DNA from: Dipetalonema caudispina
Lineage: Eukaryota > Nematoda > Chromadorea > Rhabditida > Onchocercidae
Assembly (NCBI GenBank): GCA_013365325.1
Contig: JABVXV010000005.1
Location: 1-64,000 of the forward strand
Direction of reading: 5' to 3'
DNA: 64,000 bases
Of the stretch, positions 12,301 through 24,816 are shown piece by piece. The notes below the pieces were generated by a model. That model ran no database searches. It was not told where the DNA came from and worked only from the letters and a program-made list of their open reading frames with translations. Positions within the stretch are counted from its first letter, which is position 1. The number at the start of each line of letters is the position of its first letter. The position numbers and the translations under genes are program-made.

Positions 12301-14457
12301 GAAACAGACCCTTATGAAAGGTGATCGATAAAAAAAGGTTGCTGTTATTTCAGTTAAAGAATGCTAGAAGATTGAATGTTGCAAATAAATGAAAAAAAAA
12401 ACAAAAGAATCTTTTTGCTTTTTTTTATGGCCCCTTTCATGGCTCTTTTTAGCTAATTTAATTATACGAAATTCTTGGCTTTTACAAAAATCTCTAAACT
12501 GAAAGATAATAAAAGGGCAAAAGAATGGAACGATGCAAATATACAATCGATCTTAGAATTTTTTGCGTCGTTTAAGTTTCCCTTTTTTTTCGTCTGTTGC
12601 ATTTTCGTTTTACCATATTTCATTTTGCAAAATTTCACTGTACTAATATTGCTTTTAATTCGTGAAGAGATATTAATAGTAGATGTTTTTGCGAATACAT
12701 TATGATCATTTTCAAACTTTACAGTTAATTTATCTCATAAATAAGCAAGTTTTAAATGATAGTTATGCTTTCATAGAATGCAAAACACTTTCAACATTAC
12801 TACAAATTGCTTTTCTCTATTCATTAATATATCAGAATAATTTGTTGAATATTGTAAATGTTGCGAACAATTATTTCCATAATACATTGTGCTACTATAA
12901 TTTGGAAGCTCTTTTGGAGTGATCTGATAAAATAGAAGAGCTGATGTTAGCAGAATAGCATGATCCTGTAAGCATTTGGCCTACAAATAGCAAAAAATTT
13001 TTTGCTATATTAATCCTTTTTTGAAAAGTGGAAATGAAAAGCTTAGAACACTTTATCCCCGATACATGTTCAGCTTAATTACATTTATAATAAAGATCTA
13101 AAAATTTCTGGCCTAGGTGTTATTGTCCGATGTAATCATAACTATTCCTTTCATTCAAACTTTTATTTTCGAAATATTTTAAATGACCTTTTAGTAATGC
13201 TTATTCGGAACAAAAGTTATTGTGATGCTTCCTGAAATTTTGGAAGTTTGTAAAAGAACAGGAAAATTAGTTTCGAAAAACTGAAATATTAAATTGCAAA
13301 ACACACATCCGTGAAATTTTTTCTATTTCGCTATGATCGGTTGAAAATAGCGCTACTTAAAAAAAAAATGGAGCTCATATAAATAAGTTTAAGCATAAAA
13401 GTATTCTTTCTATGTCTTGCAAGCTTCATCAAAGTGCATTGAAATATGAAACGAAGCATAGAAGCACAACAAATTCTTATTTAAAGGGAAAATTTGTTAG
13501 AAAAGTTTTGTCTTTTGAGTTTATTTTTAAGTTCTTGTTTCTCGAGCTTTTCACCTTGTGTCCACATCATTGACCATGTATCCCTTTGACCTACCGTCTT
13601 ATTGAAAAGAATTTGTGAACTTTATCGTGAGCAAAGCTATCAGGATTGTGTGTTTTATAAATGAAGCATTCTTTTCTTGCCGGGTGACATCATTATACTT
13701 TCCCATGGACATCTCGAAAGAGGCTTATAATATTAATTGTCAAATAAGATCATTCTATCATTCATCTATCATCAGATTGTTGACATTTTTAATCTTTCAT
13801 ATCATTGGATTCTTCAGCATCTTCTTAACTTTTTGATCTCTTAGCATCGTGATTTTTTGACTGTTATTAGGGAGTTATTTTAGCCGATTTTAGAGGTAGA
13901 AAACTTTGTTATAAATCTTAAATTAAGGAAAAAGGGATTATGCTGCGTGAGAAAGGGATTACGTTTTAGCTGCTTGATATAAGGATCATTTGGGAATGTT
14001 TCGGAAATATATAACAAATTAATCGAAATATGAATCAGCTTCTAATAATATCCAAATTTTTCATCAGTGTGGAAAATTCTTGAAGTTCCAGAAGTAACCT
14101 TACAATTCTGTGATATTTGGAAATGAAAAAAGTAATGGTTCATGTTTCACTGAATAATAATGATATTGCTTCAGGTTTTAAAGCAATTCTTGAGATACTT
14201 CTTACAGTTTTGCCACTAACAATACTAGATGGGATATGTCGAGCAACGTGAAATAATTGTGCATAACAATACATAAGCAAGTTCAAGTCTCAGATCAAGT
14301 TCAAATTGTTTTTCAGGAATAAATATTTGCGCATTCCGTGAAGAAATATAAATTAATCCAATTCAAATGTAAAATAAAATGGAGCACTAATTCCTTCATC
14401 CTCCCTAAACAAACCACTATAACATCTGATAATCAATTGCATTTATCCCTGGAATAA

Positions 14458-17400
14458 ATGGAATACCATCGAGAACTTTGGACTAATGATACGGAGGATG
14501 AAAGAGGGGTATGCTATACTTATCTTATCACTAAATTGATCGAGTTTGTTTATTTGTCCACATTCCTCTGCTCCTTGATAATTGAATCATACTAAAAATT
14601 AAATTTTTAACTTTTCTTCGAACATTTTTATACCATATGACAGCCGTTTGACATTACTTGAAACTAAATATTATAAAGCCTTATTAATCTAATCAATTTA
14701 TTTGTAAACGGTACTATTACAGCAACTGGGACTCGAATATCGAGCTAAGATGGAAATAACGGATGTGCTACCACCGCCCAACCACGAGAATCTTCAGGTT
14801 TTGGTGATGGCAGGTACTTACATGCTGCTATTTCTCCTTGGCACCTCCGGCAACGTTGCAGTTCTCACTACCATTTATCATGTGGTTTGTTTCCGCTGAA
14901 AATGGTTTAGAATTAAACTTTTGCACTAAGATATCAAATCGAAATACTCGAAAAGAATATTACTTATGATTTCAAACTAATAAATTATAATTAAATTACA
15001 GCATCCTTATCTTTATAGACGAAGTAAAGCAGTTAAATGGTAGAATCAAAATTCATTTAACTTTCTTTCTTAATTTCATTTTTCAAATGACTGTGTATCA
15101 CTTGTTGATATTCAAAATTCAGATTAGACTATTTTCAGGCACGATCAAATCGAGGATCTTTGGATAATACTCTTATCTATGTAATTGTTTTATCATGCGT
15201 TGATTTTGGTGTTTGTATTTCATTACCTTTTACCGTAATTGACCAAGTAAGTCTGTATTATTTCAAAAAACAATGAAGACAAAACTTCAACTGATAAATT
15301 CGATTTGTAAGAGATAAAGGAAATAAAAAATGAACGAAGAATGTTTATGTCGTGTAATTCAGACCGTTCTTTTATAGATCCTTGGATTTTGGATGTTTGG
15401 CACAGTGGTATGTAAATTGCATGCTGTGTTGGAGAATTTCGGTAAAATCCTTTCATCGTTGATTATCACGGCGATGTCCATTGATCGTTACGTTAGTGTT
15501 TGCCATTCGCAACAGAAATGGCTTAGATCTAGACGTTTGGCTATTACCATCCTTACTGGTACTACCTATATTTACTATCAGTTAATGTTTAGTTTTTGAG
15601 GAAATTTACTATCACAAAAAAGAAAAAGAAGGGGCAATAGTAGCCACTGGACAGTCTTAAAGATTGTTTCAGACTTTGAATAAAAGTTTAATGATTCAAG
15701 TTCATTAGGAATTAGCTAAAATATTACAAATGATCAGATTTTGCGAGATTTGTCTCTTCCGACCATTACTCATATCAGACTAGCAAACGCGATTCGACTC
15801 TTATCTTGCTTCTTATGTCTGCAATCAACATAACAAGTTTATCATTCATTATACTTGAAAATTTAACACTCTTGTATCATTGGGTTGTCAGTTTCGTTAA
15901 TTAGACAGTTAACTAACAATTTTTATTATTACATTTTAGGATTAACATTTTATGCTACGATTACTTTATGTCCATTTTTGTGGAGTTTTAAAGCTCGAGA
16001 ATTGGTACTGTTTGAGAAGGTAAATTTTCCTAAAAGTCAAAAAGTTTAATATCAAATTTGATTTTGAATTTCTTTGGTTTATATAGCAGTGATTTTCTCA
16101 GCTTTTTTTAACTCAAAGGAAGTGAAAAAATTAATGATGAAAAATGAAGGGTCTATTAATTCTGTTAAATAAAATATTGCAGGAAACAGCACCCTTGAAA
16201 TTAACCCGTATGACAATAGAAAAGTGTACGATGGTCAATATCTCATCATTTATATTTACACTCTTCACTATATATCTATTCATATTTTGTTATTGTTTCC
16301 CACTATCACTAGTCGCATTTTTCTATGCCAAACTATTAAGACGGTTACGACAACATGCACGACAATTTAAGGTATGTTGGATTTCTGAATTTAAGTTGAC
16401 TTTTGCGATACGAGTTATTTTAATTATTACAGAATATGCATAATTTATTTTGCTTGTGTATTTCGAGAAAGATCTAAAAAATCATAATTTCGATTTAAAA
16501 AAAAAGAATGGAATTTAGCTTTCCCATGCTACACTTTTATATGGTAATATGCCTAACAAAATTAATGAATTGAAAGGCATGAAAAATTAATTATGATCAT
16601 ATATCATTTCAGTATACCAAGCCATTCAAATCTGTGACTTCAGTTTTTAATCACTGATCAGTTCTGATCGAGGGGATCAGATGAAAAATCATTAGAGTTA
16701 ATTCTGCTGTTGACTAAACAACCTAGCTCATCTTAAGTTCATATTTTCTGTTGACGTCATTGCTTAGTGCTTTACATCTTTTTGTAGGTACAAAAAAAAA
16801 AAATCATTAGTGATGTATGTATATGTATAAAAATAAAATGGGAAAGAGGCTTATCGTCTCGAGCCGTTCTATTTATGGTAGGAAGCAGTAAGATTTAATG
16901 AGCAAAATGATATCTAGTATAGAGATAATTAACATCAATTAAGAAATAAATCTTTTTTTTTTTTTTTTTTTTCTAAATTATTATTTTATAAAGTAAGAAA
17001 ATTTCACGAATTTAAACATTAAATAAATTATGGTTTCTTCGGAAGTCGTAGAATATTTCATGAATCAAATCCATTCGATGGTATAAGAGTGCAAATTATT
17101 AATTATTGGTCGGCATCTTTTACCTCCTTTGACATTTCAATCAAAAATATTCCAAGTTTTTTACTGCAAATGCTATAAAATTTCTAAATTATTTATGTGT
17201 AACAAAATGAGATAAATAGTTAAATATTTTAGCATTTAAAAATTAAGTCTATTTTGCAGTCTTCCCGTATTCCACTGATGCGAATCTCTCTGTACACCTT
17301 AGCTGTTGCATGTTTTTATTTTTTATGCTGGACACCATTTTGGTTGGCAACTATTTATGCTGTTTATTTGGAGTATGCCGGTGATAAGAATAATAATGTA

Positions 17401-18387
17401 CCACCCATTTTCGTTTACTTCATGTATTTCATTCATGCTTTGCCGTTTACTAATTCTGCTATAAATTGGATTTTATATGGTTTGTGCTTAAATTTTGTTT
17501 AATATTTTGAGAATTTAGTGACTTTATATTATTATTACGGTAGAGATAAATTCAGAAGTTACAAATTCTTAGATTTACCTAGGTCATAACTACTCCTAAG
17601 CAACAACATAAGAAGCAAACAAACAGTGCCATGTAAGATTCGTATTTCGAAAAGCTCACCAAATAAGGAATTCGTTTTAGATTCAACAATTCAAGTCAAA
17701 AAAGGCATTTCGTGAATAAAAAGCTTGAAAGAAAAAAGATTTATTATAGCTAAGAAGGCCTTCGAATTATTTCAGCCACTTCTGTGAATATAAAAGAAAT
17801 AACTAATTAAGTAAATTATATTTATAACGTATTATTTCAAAATATTCATTACATCTTTTCTGCAAAAAACAATCATTGTCAGGACTAAAGATCAATTACA
17901 TCTTTGTGAATTATTCTCGGTTTGTATTTATTGATTAAATTTGATACTCTGGACTTGTTGAGTTATGTTAACCTCAATACCAATTCTACCACAGTAAAAA
18001 ATCCCCCGGATCTTTCATATAAAAGGCAAGATTTCGTGCCTTGCAATCAGCTGATGCTGAAACTATGGAAGAAGGGATGTAAAAATCCGCGGAATTTAAG
18101 AGAAAATAGAAGTTAGTTAATTTTCAGAATTCCTCGTCTAAGAATCGTGTCACTCTTAGACAATTGCATAGAATGAAAAATTACTTATTGATTTGAAACA
18201 TTTCCATAAGATAATTATTCTGTCAGTAATAAGTTTAATTTCAGGTGCACTGAATGGACAATTGCAAGCACGCACGTTGTCAAATAATTCCAACAGTTTA
18301 ACAAATTTGGCAGAACCGTCCGGAAAGGCATCAGTAACCACCCACAGGAAGGTAAGAAGGGCAAAGACGTGTCATTTCTTCCAATGA
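14458..18387 (+). CDS. Rhodopsin-family (class A) neuropeptide-like GPCR
   Basis: Seven-transmembrane receptor, probably for a neuropeptide; the ligand is not inferable. Exons: 14458-14508, 14723-14884, 15139-15246, 15378-15558, 15940-16019, 16183-16371, 17260-17479, 18245-18387 (377 aa). Landmarks: GN in TM1 (N61), D93 in TM2, W112 and C119 before TM3, DRY at 143-145, an extracellular-loop-2 cysteine (IEKC) to pair with C119, CWTPFW in TM6, and NSAINWILYG in TM7. The last has Trp where the usual NPxxY motif has Pro. The C-terminal tail is about 48 residues and polar. The first exon is only 17 codons, and its ATG is chosen because the junction to exon 2 is clean (GGG|GTATGC). Exon 8 contains AAG|GTAAGA, a possible donor to a further exon, so the C terminus could differ in another isoform. 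Intron 6 carries a 20-base T run (16953-16972). Confidence 0.9.
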
Positions 18388-19646
18388 ATTCTTGTAAATT
18401 TCATATGTGATGAATATCTCCCAAATGTTCTTACATATTTCTCATCTTGGAGCTCTCGAAAGTATATGAAGCTATGCTTCCGAGACACTTAGCTGCTAGT
18501 ATTTCTAGGCAAAATTAGTAACAAAATGAAGTAATGAAATCTCATGGTAATTTCCTAAAAGTATTTTTAGAAATGTTGATAGAAAAGGAAAAGGATAAAG
18601 TTTGTGTCGAAAGTATAAAAGAAATGGAACACTTAAGAATAAACTGTCAAGAGTGGATCAGATTTATTATGAAGCAGAAGCAAAACTTTCTCCTCTCCCT
18701 AACTTCATCCTAACTTCTCATATGGACGACAAAGTTCAATAATTTATTCAACAAACTTTATATGAAAGTGAAAGAAATGAAAATCAATATTTCGGGGATC
18801 AGAATTAAATTCATACTACTATGTTGTAAGATCTATGAGTAGTGTATAACATTGTCTGTCTTTTATTCTCATTCATTAGCTAAACTTGTATAAAGTTAAT
18901 ATTGAGTTGATACAGCTCATTCAGAATCAATGTCATGTATGTAAAAAGAAACCATTGTTTCGGGAAATAATAGTATAAATCCAATCTACTTCGGAAGGAC
19001 CAAATTTTTGAAAGAAAAAAGAAAAAAACAAAATTAATCTTACAAACTTACACAACCAGCAAGAGCAGATGCAATGTGGAAGGATTATTTGTTGCTGAGT
19101 TTGCAAAACAGAAAAAATCAACTGGATTATACGTTGATTGAGTTATTTCCAATTAAAAATAATATTAATTTAATTTCGAATGAAGCTAAAGGCTCACACT
19201 TAGTCTATTACTTATTACTTGTTATGGCCAAGTAACCTTCGATCATCATATCGAACTCAAAGTGATCAACGTGTAATGTAACAGATAACACGGAAGTACT
19301 CTCTTACACATCGTTATATCATTCATGTCATCATTAAAGCGCAAGGAGTTGCAGTCACCATTCATACCAGAATTAATGCCAATATAGGAACATTACGGAC
19401 CAAAATTTAACATCCCACATATGTGGGCTGCGTTAAATGATGCTTTTGGCAACGTGTTGTTTGTTTTTTGAAGTTTGGTAGATTTGGGAGGAAGGGTGGG
19501 GTGTTTTATGATAATGTGTGAGGATGGTGTGTCGGGGTATTAGAAGGGCAGGGGACCAGGGTGACGGGAGGTGGGGTGTTATTAGTGCTATAAGTGTTAT
19601 AATGAATCATGATGGAAGTATTACGCGGTAAATTAAGGGTGTTGTA
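18388..19646. other. Intergenic region, GPCR to TMED2
   Basis: No gene recognised. Mostly AT-rich, except for a G-rich island at about 19485-19577 immediately upstream of TMED2, listed separately. Confidence 0.55.
19534..19576 (+). promoter_or_regulatory. G-quadruplex-type motif upstream of TMED2
   Basis: Six runs of three or four G occur within 43 bases: GGGG (19534), GGG (19546), GGGG (19551), GGG (19559), GGG (19566) and GGGG (19573). The core 19546-19576 satisfies the G3+N1-7 rule with loops of 2, 4 and 4 bases and one run to spare. It lies on the coding strand about 70 bases before the TMED2 ATG, inside a G-rich island that contrasts sharply with its AT-rich surroundings. A regulatory role in the promoter or 5' leader is inference. 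Confidence 0.6.
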
Positions 19647-21071
19647 ATGTTGATCGGATTGTTGTTGTCTGCTTACTGTTTGACGGAATCGACTGCTTAC
19701 TTCATACATATTGATGCAAACGAGGAGCAGTGCTTTTTTGATCGCGTAACAGCTGGCACTAAGATGGGTGTAATATTTGAAGTTGCTGAAGGCGGATTTT
19801 TGGATATCGATGTGAAGGTTCTCTTTTACAATTCTGATTGCTTGTAAAATTCAGTGAAACAATTTGTCGGTTGCTGTCTTTACTGTATGAGTGATACAGC
19901 AAATGCAGAACTTTCATTTTACATGGATTGGTCATTCGTTTAATGTTAGGTTTCAGAATGCTGTGGAATCGGCAAATAATATAGGATTTCTAATGGCAAA
20001 CGCATTGCATTGTATTTATGTAATAAATTTTTGAGGATGTTTCCCTTTTTAGATTATTGGCCCTGATAATAAAGAAATCTATAGAGGAGAACGAGAAAGT
20101 TCGGGTAAGTATACATTTGCCGCACATATGGATGGACCATATACGTACTGTTTTGGAAATCAGATGTCAACAATGACTCCAAAAGTGGTCATGTTTTCAA
20201 TGGAAATTGCTCAACCTGGACAACGGATACCATCTGAAGTAGGACAAGGCGGCAATAATGATTCTTCAGGTAGAATAGTGCTTTCACTTCCTTGATTTCC
20301 TTTCACGATAGGTGCATATATTAAGTCTAAATGTTGAACTATGTCTTCTATCTCTTTATAGGTTATACGGAGATTATTTTTTTAGCGGATAGCCTTAAAC
20401 TGGAAGAAATGGTACGAGAACTATCATCGGCATTGACGTCCGTCAAGCATGAGCAAGAATATATGGAGGTGCGAGAGCGTGTGCATAGGTCAAGTAAGTT
20501 TATTGAAAATTGTCATTGGATTTCAGTTTATTCAGCTTTTGCATCACCATATTTTGTATCCTGCTGCGTAAGGAATGTGAACTAAACAATGTGTAAAACT
20601 TGGGCAAAGTATGATGTTAATTTTTGAAGTAGATAAAGTGAGAAAAGCTGGGAGATGTGAGGAATTCAAAGTTTCGCATAAAATGGGAGTAGTCAGCGTA
20701 GTCTTAGCGTGGGGAATTTTTATCAGAAGCATCTTCCCTTATCCGTGATCATTTGTGAGTGTTAATGTTATTGTGATGGTTATTGAATGTAGACAAGATT
20801 TTATTTATTGAATACTTAAATTCAAGTCTTCAGATGAATTAAACCGTATGTGATCAGTTATCAATTGTGTTTAATTATCATTACTTTTCTGTAGCTTTGA
20901 AGATGCTGGATCTTTTTATCTTGCTTCAACAATATTTGTTTTGCAGTAAATGAGAATACCAATTCAAGAGTGGTTCTATGGGCTATCTTCGAAGCTGTGG
21001 TACTTGCCTCGATGACTGTTGGACAAATATTTTACTTAAAACGATTTTTTGAAGTTCGTCGAGTTGTATGA
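19647..21071 (+). CDS. sel-9: TMED2 / p24-beta cargo receptor (SEL-9 type)
   Basis: Type I membrane protein of the p24/emp24 family that cycles between ER and Golgi in COPII and COPI vesicles and helps sort cargo. Exons: 19647-19817, 20053-20269, 20386-20493, 20947-21071 (206 aa). Residues 1-17 form a signal peptide. The GOLD domain follows with the conserved pair C29 (EQCFFDRV) and C90 (YTYCFGN) and strongly conserved blocks [16 protein letters not shown] and [15 protein letters not shown]. Then come a coiled-coil segment ([18 protein letters not shown]), a transmembrane helix and the cytosolic tail FFEVRRVV, whose FF motif is the COPII signal. Similarity to animal TMED2 is very high throughout. 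Exon 3 could instead begin at 20362, adding eight residues in frame; the chosen acceptor (ATTTTTTTAG) is better and gives the family-like sequence. Confidence 0.96.
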
Positions 21072-21772
21072 AATTGAACGCCATATTATTAGTAAATTAT
21101 CCATTTTATTTCATTCTCAAACAGTCCATATTAAAAAATGCGGTTCCTTATCCATGCTTTATTTTTCTTTTCTGAATTTGAAAGTTGTCTAAAGTAGAGG
21201 TTAAATTAACTGTTTTTGCAGCTAATGACTGGAGAAGAAACTATTTAAAAATATTTTTCTTCAGTGCTTCCTTTTTTTGCACAGATCTGAATGACATTCA
21301 GCTAAGGTCATTGTTATATTGGTGTAAATGGTTAGTATATAATTGTTAATATCGTTCATTCGATTTTTTATATTTGTGTAATCATTTTCTGGTTTTACTG
21401 CATAATAATTGCGTTAATTTTTTAGTTTGATTTTGTTAGGCAACTATTTTAAAAAGCATTTGGGGAATGGGCAATTTATATTTCACCATTGTTTTTGTTG
21501 TATTTCCAGTTCCATAAATTGTTCTCTTGTAAATGGTAATGGAATATAAAATACAAAGTGTCTGAATAGGATTTTCCGGCACAAAAATTTCGGTTTTCAG
21601 CAAATATTATGAGGGGAAAGAACAGGAAATTGCTTTGCCGATAAGGTTAGTAGTTATCGAAGTTCGTTTTCAAGCCTGCATGGATTTTTGCCTTAGCGGG
21701 TTTCCCGATTTAAGCTTTGAAGGCATCGTATAATTTGCTATGAGAAAATAAGACAGGAGAATTTTCCTTATT
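21072..21772. other. Convergent intergenic region
   Basis: About 700 bases between the 3' ends of TMED2 (+) and the kinase (-). No exon or RNA gene recognised. It presumably holds both 3' UTRs. Confidence 0.6.
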
Positions 21773-24581
21773 CTACTTTCTCTTTAAAGCATTCAACTTG
21801 TCGTGAATTTCAGCGAATGATGGCCTTTCGCTGGGTTCCGTTTTCCAGCATCGATAAACAAGCTTTGACACAGCTGACGGCGCTGTCTAAAAATAAGTGT
21901 AGGTACAAAGTAGCCTAATTAATTGAACGATTTGGATTAGTTCTGCAAACAAAAAACTTTCTGACATTAAAAAGTCGGTGTAGTTTTATTACAGGAAAAA
22001 ATGATTGGCAAAACAAAAATTGAAAGTCTATATTTCTGAATTTTGAATCATATTCTTGGCTGCTGCGAAGAATGCATCTTTTTCCTCGTTTGCTTAATTT
22101 GTTGGCCCTATATGATTAACTTTGACCGAACTAACCTTCGGCATTTCCATTCGATAGTTCTGAACAACAATCTTGGCTCGTGTCTGAATGTTTGACAAGC
22201 CCGGATATGGTTCCTTACCGTCCGCATACACTTCCCAGACCTAATAATATTCGATAGTTTTACAAGAAAGTTAGAAAAAACAAAAGTACTAACCGTAATA
22301 AAGTTTGAATGAAATATTTCATTGCATCAATAGTTAGGCGGCAAATTTGAGAATAGCTTACCAATACGCCGAAAGACCAAACATCGGTTTTGGACGAGAA
22401 TATACGTTGTTGCATGGTCTCTGGCGCAAGCCATTTCATCGGAACCTGACATTTGATTGAGATATATTTCAGTTTGATGATGTTTAAACTTGAATTTAAA
22501 CGCATTTAAACTACCTTGAATTATATGCCTTTTGGCACCTAAAAATCTCGAAGCTTCGAATAATTGTAGGTATACTTTTTCTAATTTTTCGTCATGAATG
22601 ATTTTTCGCTCATCGGACATGCCAAAATCACTTATTTTTACTTCCAGCTGCTCTGATAATAAACAATTTCTCGCTGCTATATCCCTGAAATTAACATACT
22701 TTTATGTACTGATGGTGTATGTTTATGAAAGCGCCGTTTAACGCTTGTTCATCGCGTGTAACATTACGTTTCAAGGGGAAAACTTAGCATAATTATTAAG
22801 CTAATTGAGACATCCTCATTGTAGAATGGAAAATTAGATTAGATGATTGATCTAGAAACGAAGACCTTAGTAATGGAAAGTCAGAAATCAACAACAAACC
22901 TGTGAATGCAATGTTTGGATTCTAAATATGCAAGGCCGGCGCTAGCTTCCGTAGCAAAGCGTAGTTTTAAATCTGAATTGACAGGAGCATTTTTTCTAAG
23001 GTAACTGAGCAACGAACCCTCTGAAAAGTAATTATTTTCAGTATTGGAATCAGCTGGATTCTCATTTCTAAGATTTACATTATTACATTGAGGAAACAAT
23101 GATGTCTTATAAGATTTCAAAAGCATGGATGAACGAAGTTTTAAAATTCACCAGGGCATAGTTCCATGACAATCATCAACGGATTCTCGTATACCATAAT
23201 ACCCATAATTTTTATCACATTGGGATGCGAGAATTTACGCATTATTCGAGCTTCCTTCATGAATTTAAGCCGTGCCTGCCGGGATGCTTCTTCTCGCATC
23301 GTTTTTACTGCCACACCAATTACTTTGTTCATTTGCACATATTGCGCTAAATATACCTGTAATTTGCAATCGTTGAAGCTAAACTGAAGTTCGTTACATT
23401 TTAATGTCGAAATAGTTATAGGAAGGAAATTTGAATTGTAATAAAGTTGAAGAGAAATAAATTCAAAAGTATTGTTTCAAATTTAAAGTGAACGAACAAT
23501 ATTATTAGTAAATTAGAAATATGTGTAATTAATTTTAAATTCTAAGGATCTGATATCAATAGTTTGCTAGAAAAGCTTCTTCCTATCCCAGCTATACTGC
23601 CTTCCTTAAATATAGCTAACAGTTAAACATAAATGCTTTCTATGCCAATTATACAACAGACGTGAAAGTCCTTCCATAATTAGTACCAGTAAGAAAGATG
23701 ATTATGGTGACGTCAATAGATTAGAATAATTTCCCAAGATTTGTTGTAGTAAAATCAGGAACCTCGCCAAAGGCTCCTTCGCCTAATTTTCTTTGCAATT
23801 GAATCTCATCAAAATCCAAAAGCCATGATTGTCGATTAATTCCATTGATAAGTTTCGCATGACTTCCTGCAGATACTGGAGTTCCTGTTGTTTTGTGCCA
23901 ATTAATCAAATCTTGCATTGTTTTTTCCTAAATTATTAACTGTTCATTTATATTCTAATGGTAATCTATCAAAAAGCTTCTTCCTCCTCACTACGTCTAA
24001 TCGAATTAAAATTTAAAGGTTAATTGAAATTTTTCGTTATTCCTTCAAAATTCATATTTTCAAAAATCGTTTTTTTCGATAGCAACAGGCAAAGTTACCA
24101 AAAGATAAACCTTATGAGTTTCAAAGTAAAAGTAGCCGGTTTCGTCTCGATTGACCACAAAATGCAATACCTGTTTGTTCCACCTCACTGACAAAGCCAA
24201 GATGATTTGGCCTAAAATTTTAATAATAATGTTTCGACGTAACTTTTGCCCCAAATTTTTTTTTAGTTCACCATCATCTATTACGAAATGAATTCAACAT
24301 AATCACATGCTTTGAAATGAGTGCTCAACCGACATGTGATACTTTTTGAAGGTGACAAGGTCAACAGGAGCTGAAATATTCGTGATAAAAGGTTGTCTCG
24401 CATCGATAGAGCAATCATTTCTAATTATATATTACCGAGATAAGCTATTACCATCTTTGTCCGTTTTACGAATGACAAAATCGCCTTCTTCTTTAAGTAA
24501 TGGGTCAATATCAGCATGTGGGAGAAGTCCATGATAGAAGATTCGTTCAAGTTCGTTATCCAACTCCAGTGTATCTACCAT
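21773..24581 (-). CDS. Non-receptor tyrosine kinase, SH2 + kinase (Fer-like)
   Basis: Cytoplasmic protein-tyrosine kinase of the short Fes/Fer-like SH2-kinase type expanded in nematodes, where many members (the SPE-8 group) act in the germ line; that role here is inference. Exons in coding order: 24581-24452, 24211-24111, 23927-23763, 23356-23152, 23020-22900, 22684-22576, 22445-22362, 22240-22136, 21886-21773 (377 aa). The SH2 domain covers roughly residues 15-100 ([15 protein letters not shown] with Arg38). The kinase follows directly: Gly-rich loop GEGAFGEV (126-133), VAVK with K150, E167 in helix C, HRDIAARN (240-247), DFG (260-262), [15 protein letters not shown] and [12 protein letters not shown]. 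All catalytic residues are present. The activation loop has no tyrosine. There is no F-BAR domain, unlike vertebrate FES/FER. An acceptor-like site 43 bases before the ATG could be a spliced-leader site or an intron end, so an extra upstream exon is possible. Confidence 0.92.
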
Positions 24582-24816
24582 CTTCTTATTCCATTCAGAT
24601 GGATGTGATTGCGCGGTAATGTCTAATCAATAAACAATAAATTATGAAATAATTTTACATACTTATAAAATAATGGCAGCAAAAAGTTCACTGTCACTGT
24701 ATTGCATAAATCTCTACATTTACATGAATTTTACATATCTATTACGAACTATTCATTATTTATGATGCATATCCAATTTACACCATTCATTTAGTTGTTT
24801 GCAGCATTCAGTCAAC
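24582..24816. promoter_or_regulatory. Short shared divergent promoter, kinase/RING
   Basis: Only 235 bases separate the start codons of the minus-strand kinase and the plus-strand RING gene. Each ATG is preceded by an acceptor-like site: GATTAG at 24628-24623 read on the minus strand, and TTTGCAG ending at 24804 on the plus strand, 12 bases before ATG. If these are spliced-leader trans-splice sites, only about 180 bases remain between them for both promoters. No specific factor site is recognised. Confidence 0.5.

Larger units (their letters stand above)
6706..14457. other. Gene-poor region between P4H and GPCR
   Basis: About 7.7 kb with no recognised protein family. It contains the 61-bp tandem duplication (8741-8862) and broken coding-like segment (8858-9363) listed separately. 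A purine-rich, exon-like block at 8305-8428 has a good acceptor (TTTTCCTCAG) and donor (CG|GTATGC) and reads as a charged, lysine/glutamate-rich peptide. However, more than one frame of it looks coding, which weakens the case. Elsewhere I see only short random frames and A/T runs. Confidence 0.5.

Noticed and set aside
6706..14457. Bacterial-endosymbiont (Wolbachia) insertion
   Set aside because: Considered because such transfers are common in filarial genomes, but I found no bacterial gene, no composition shift and no recognisable fragment.
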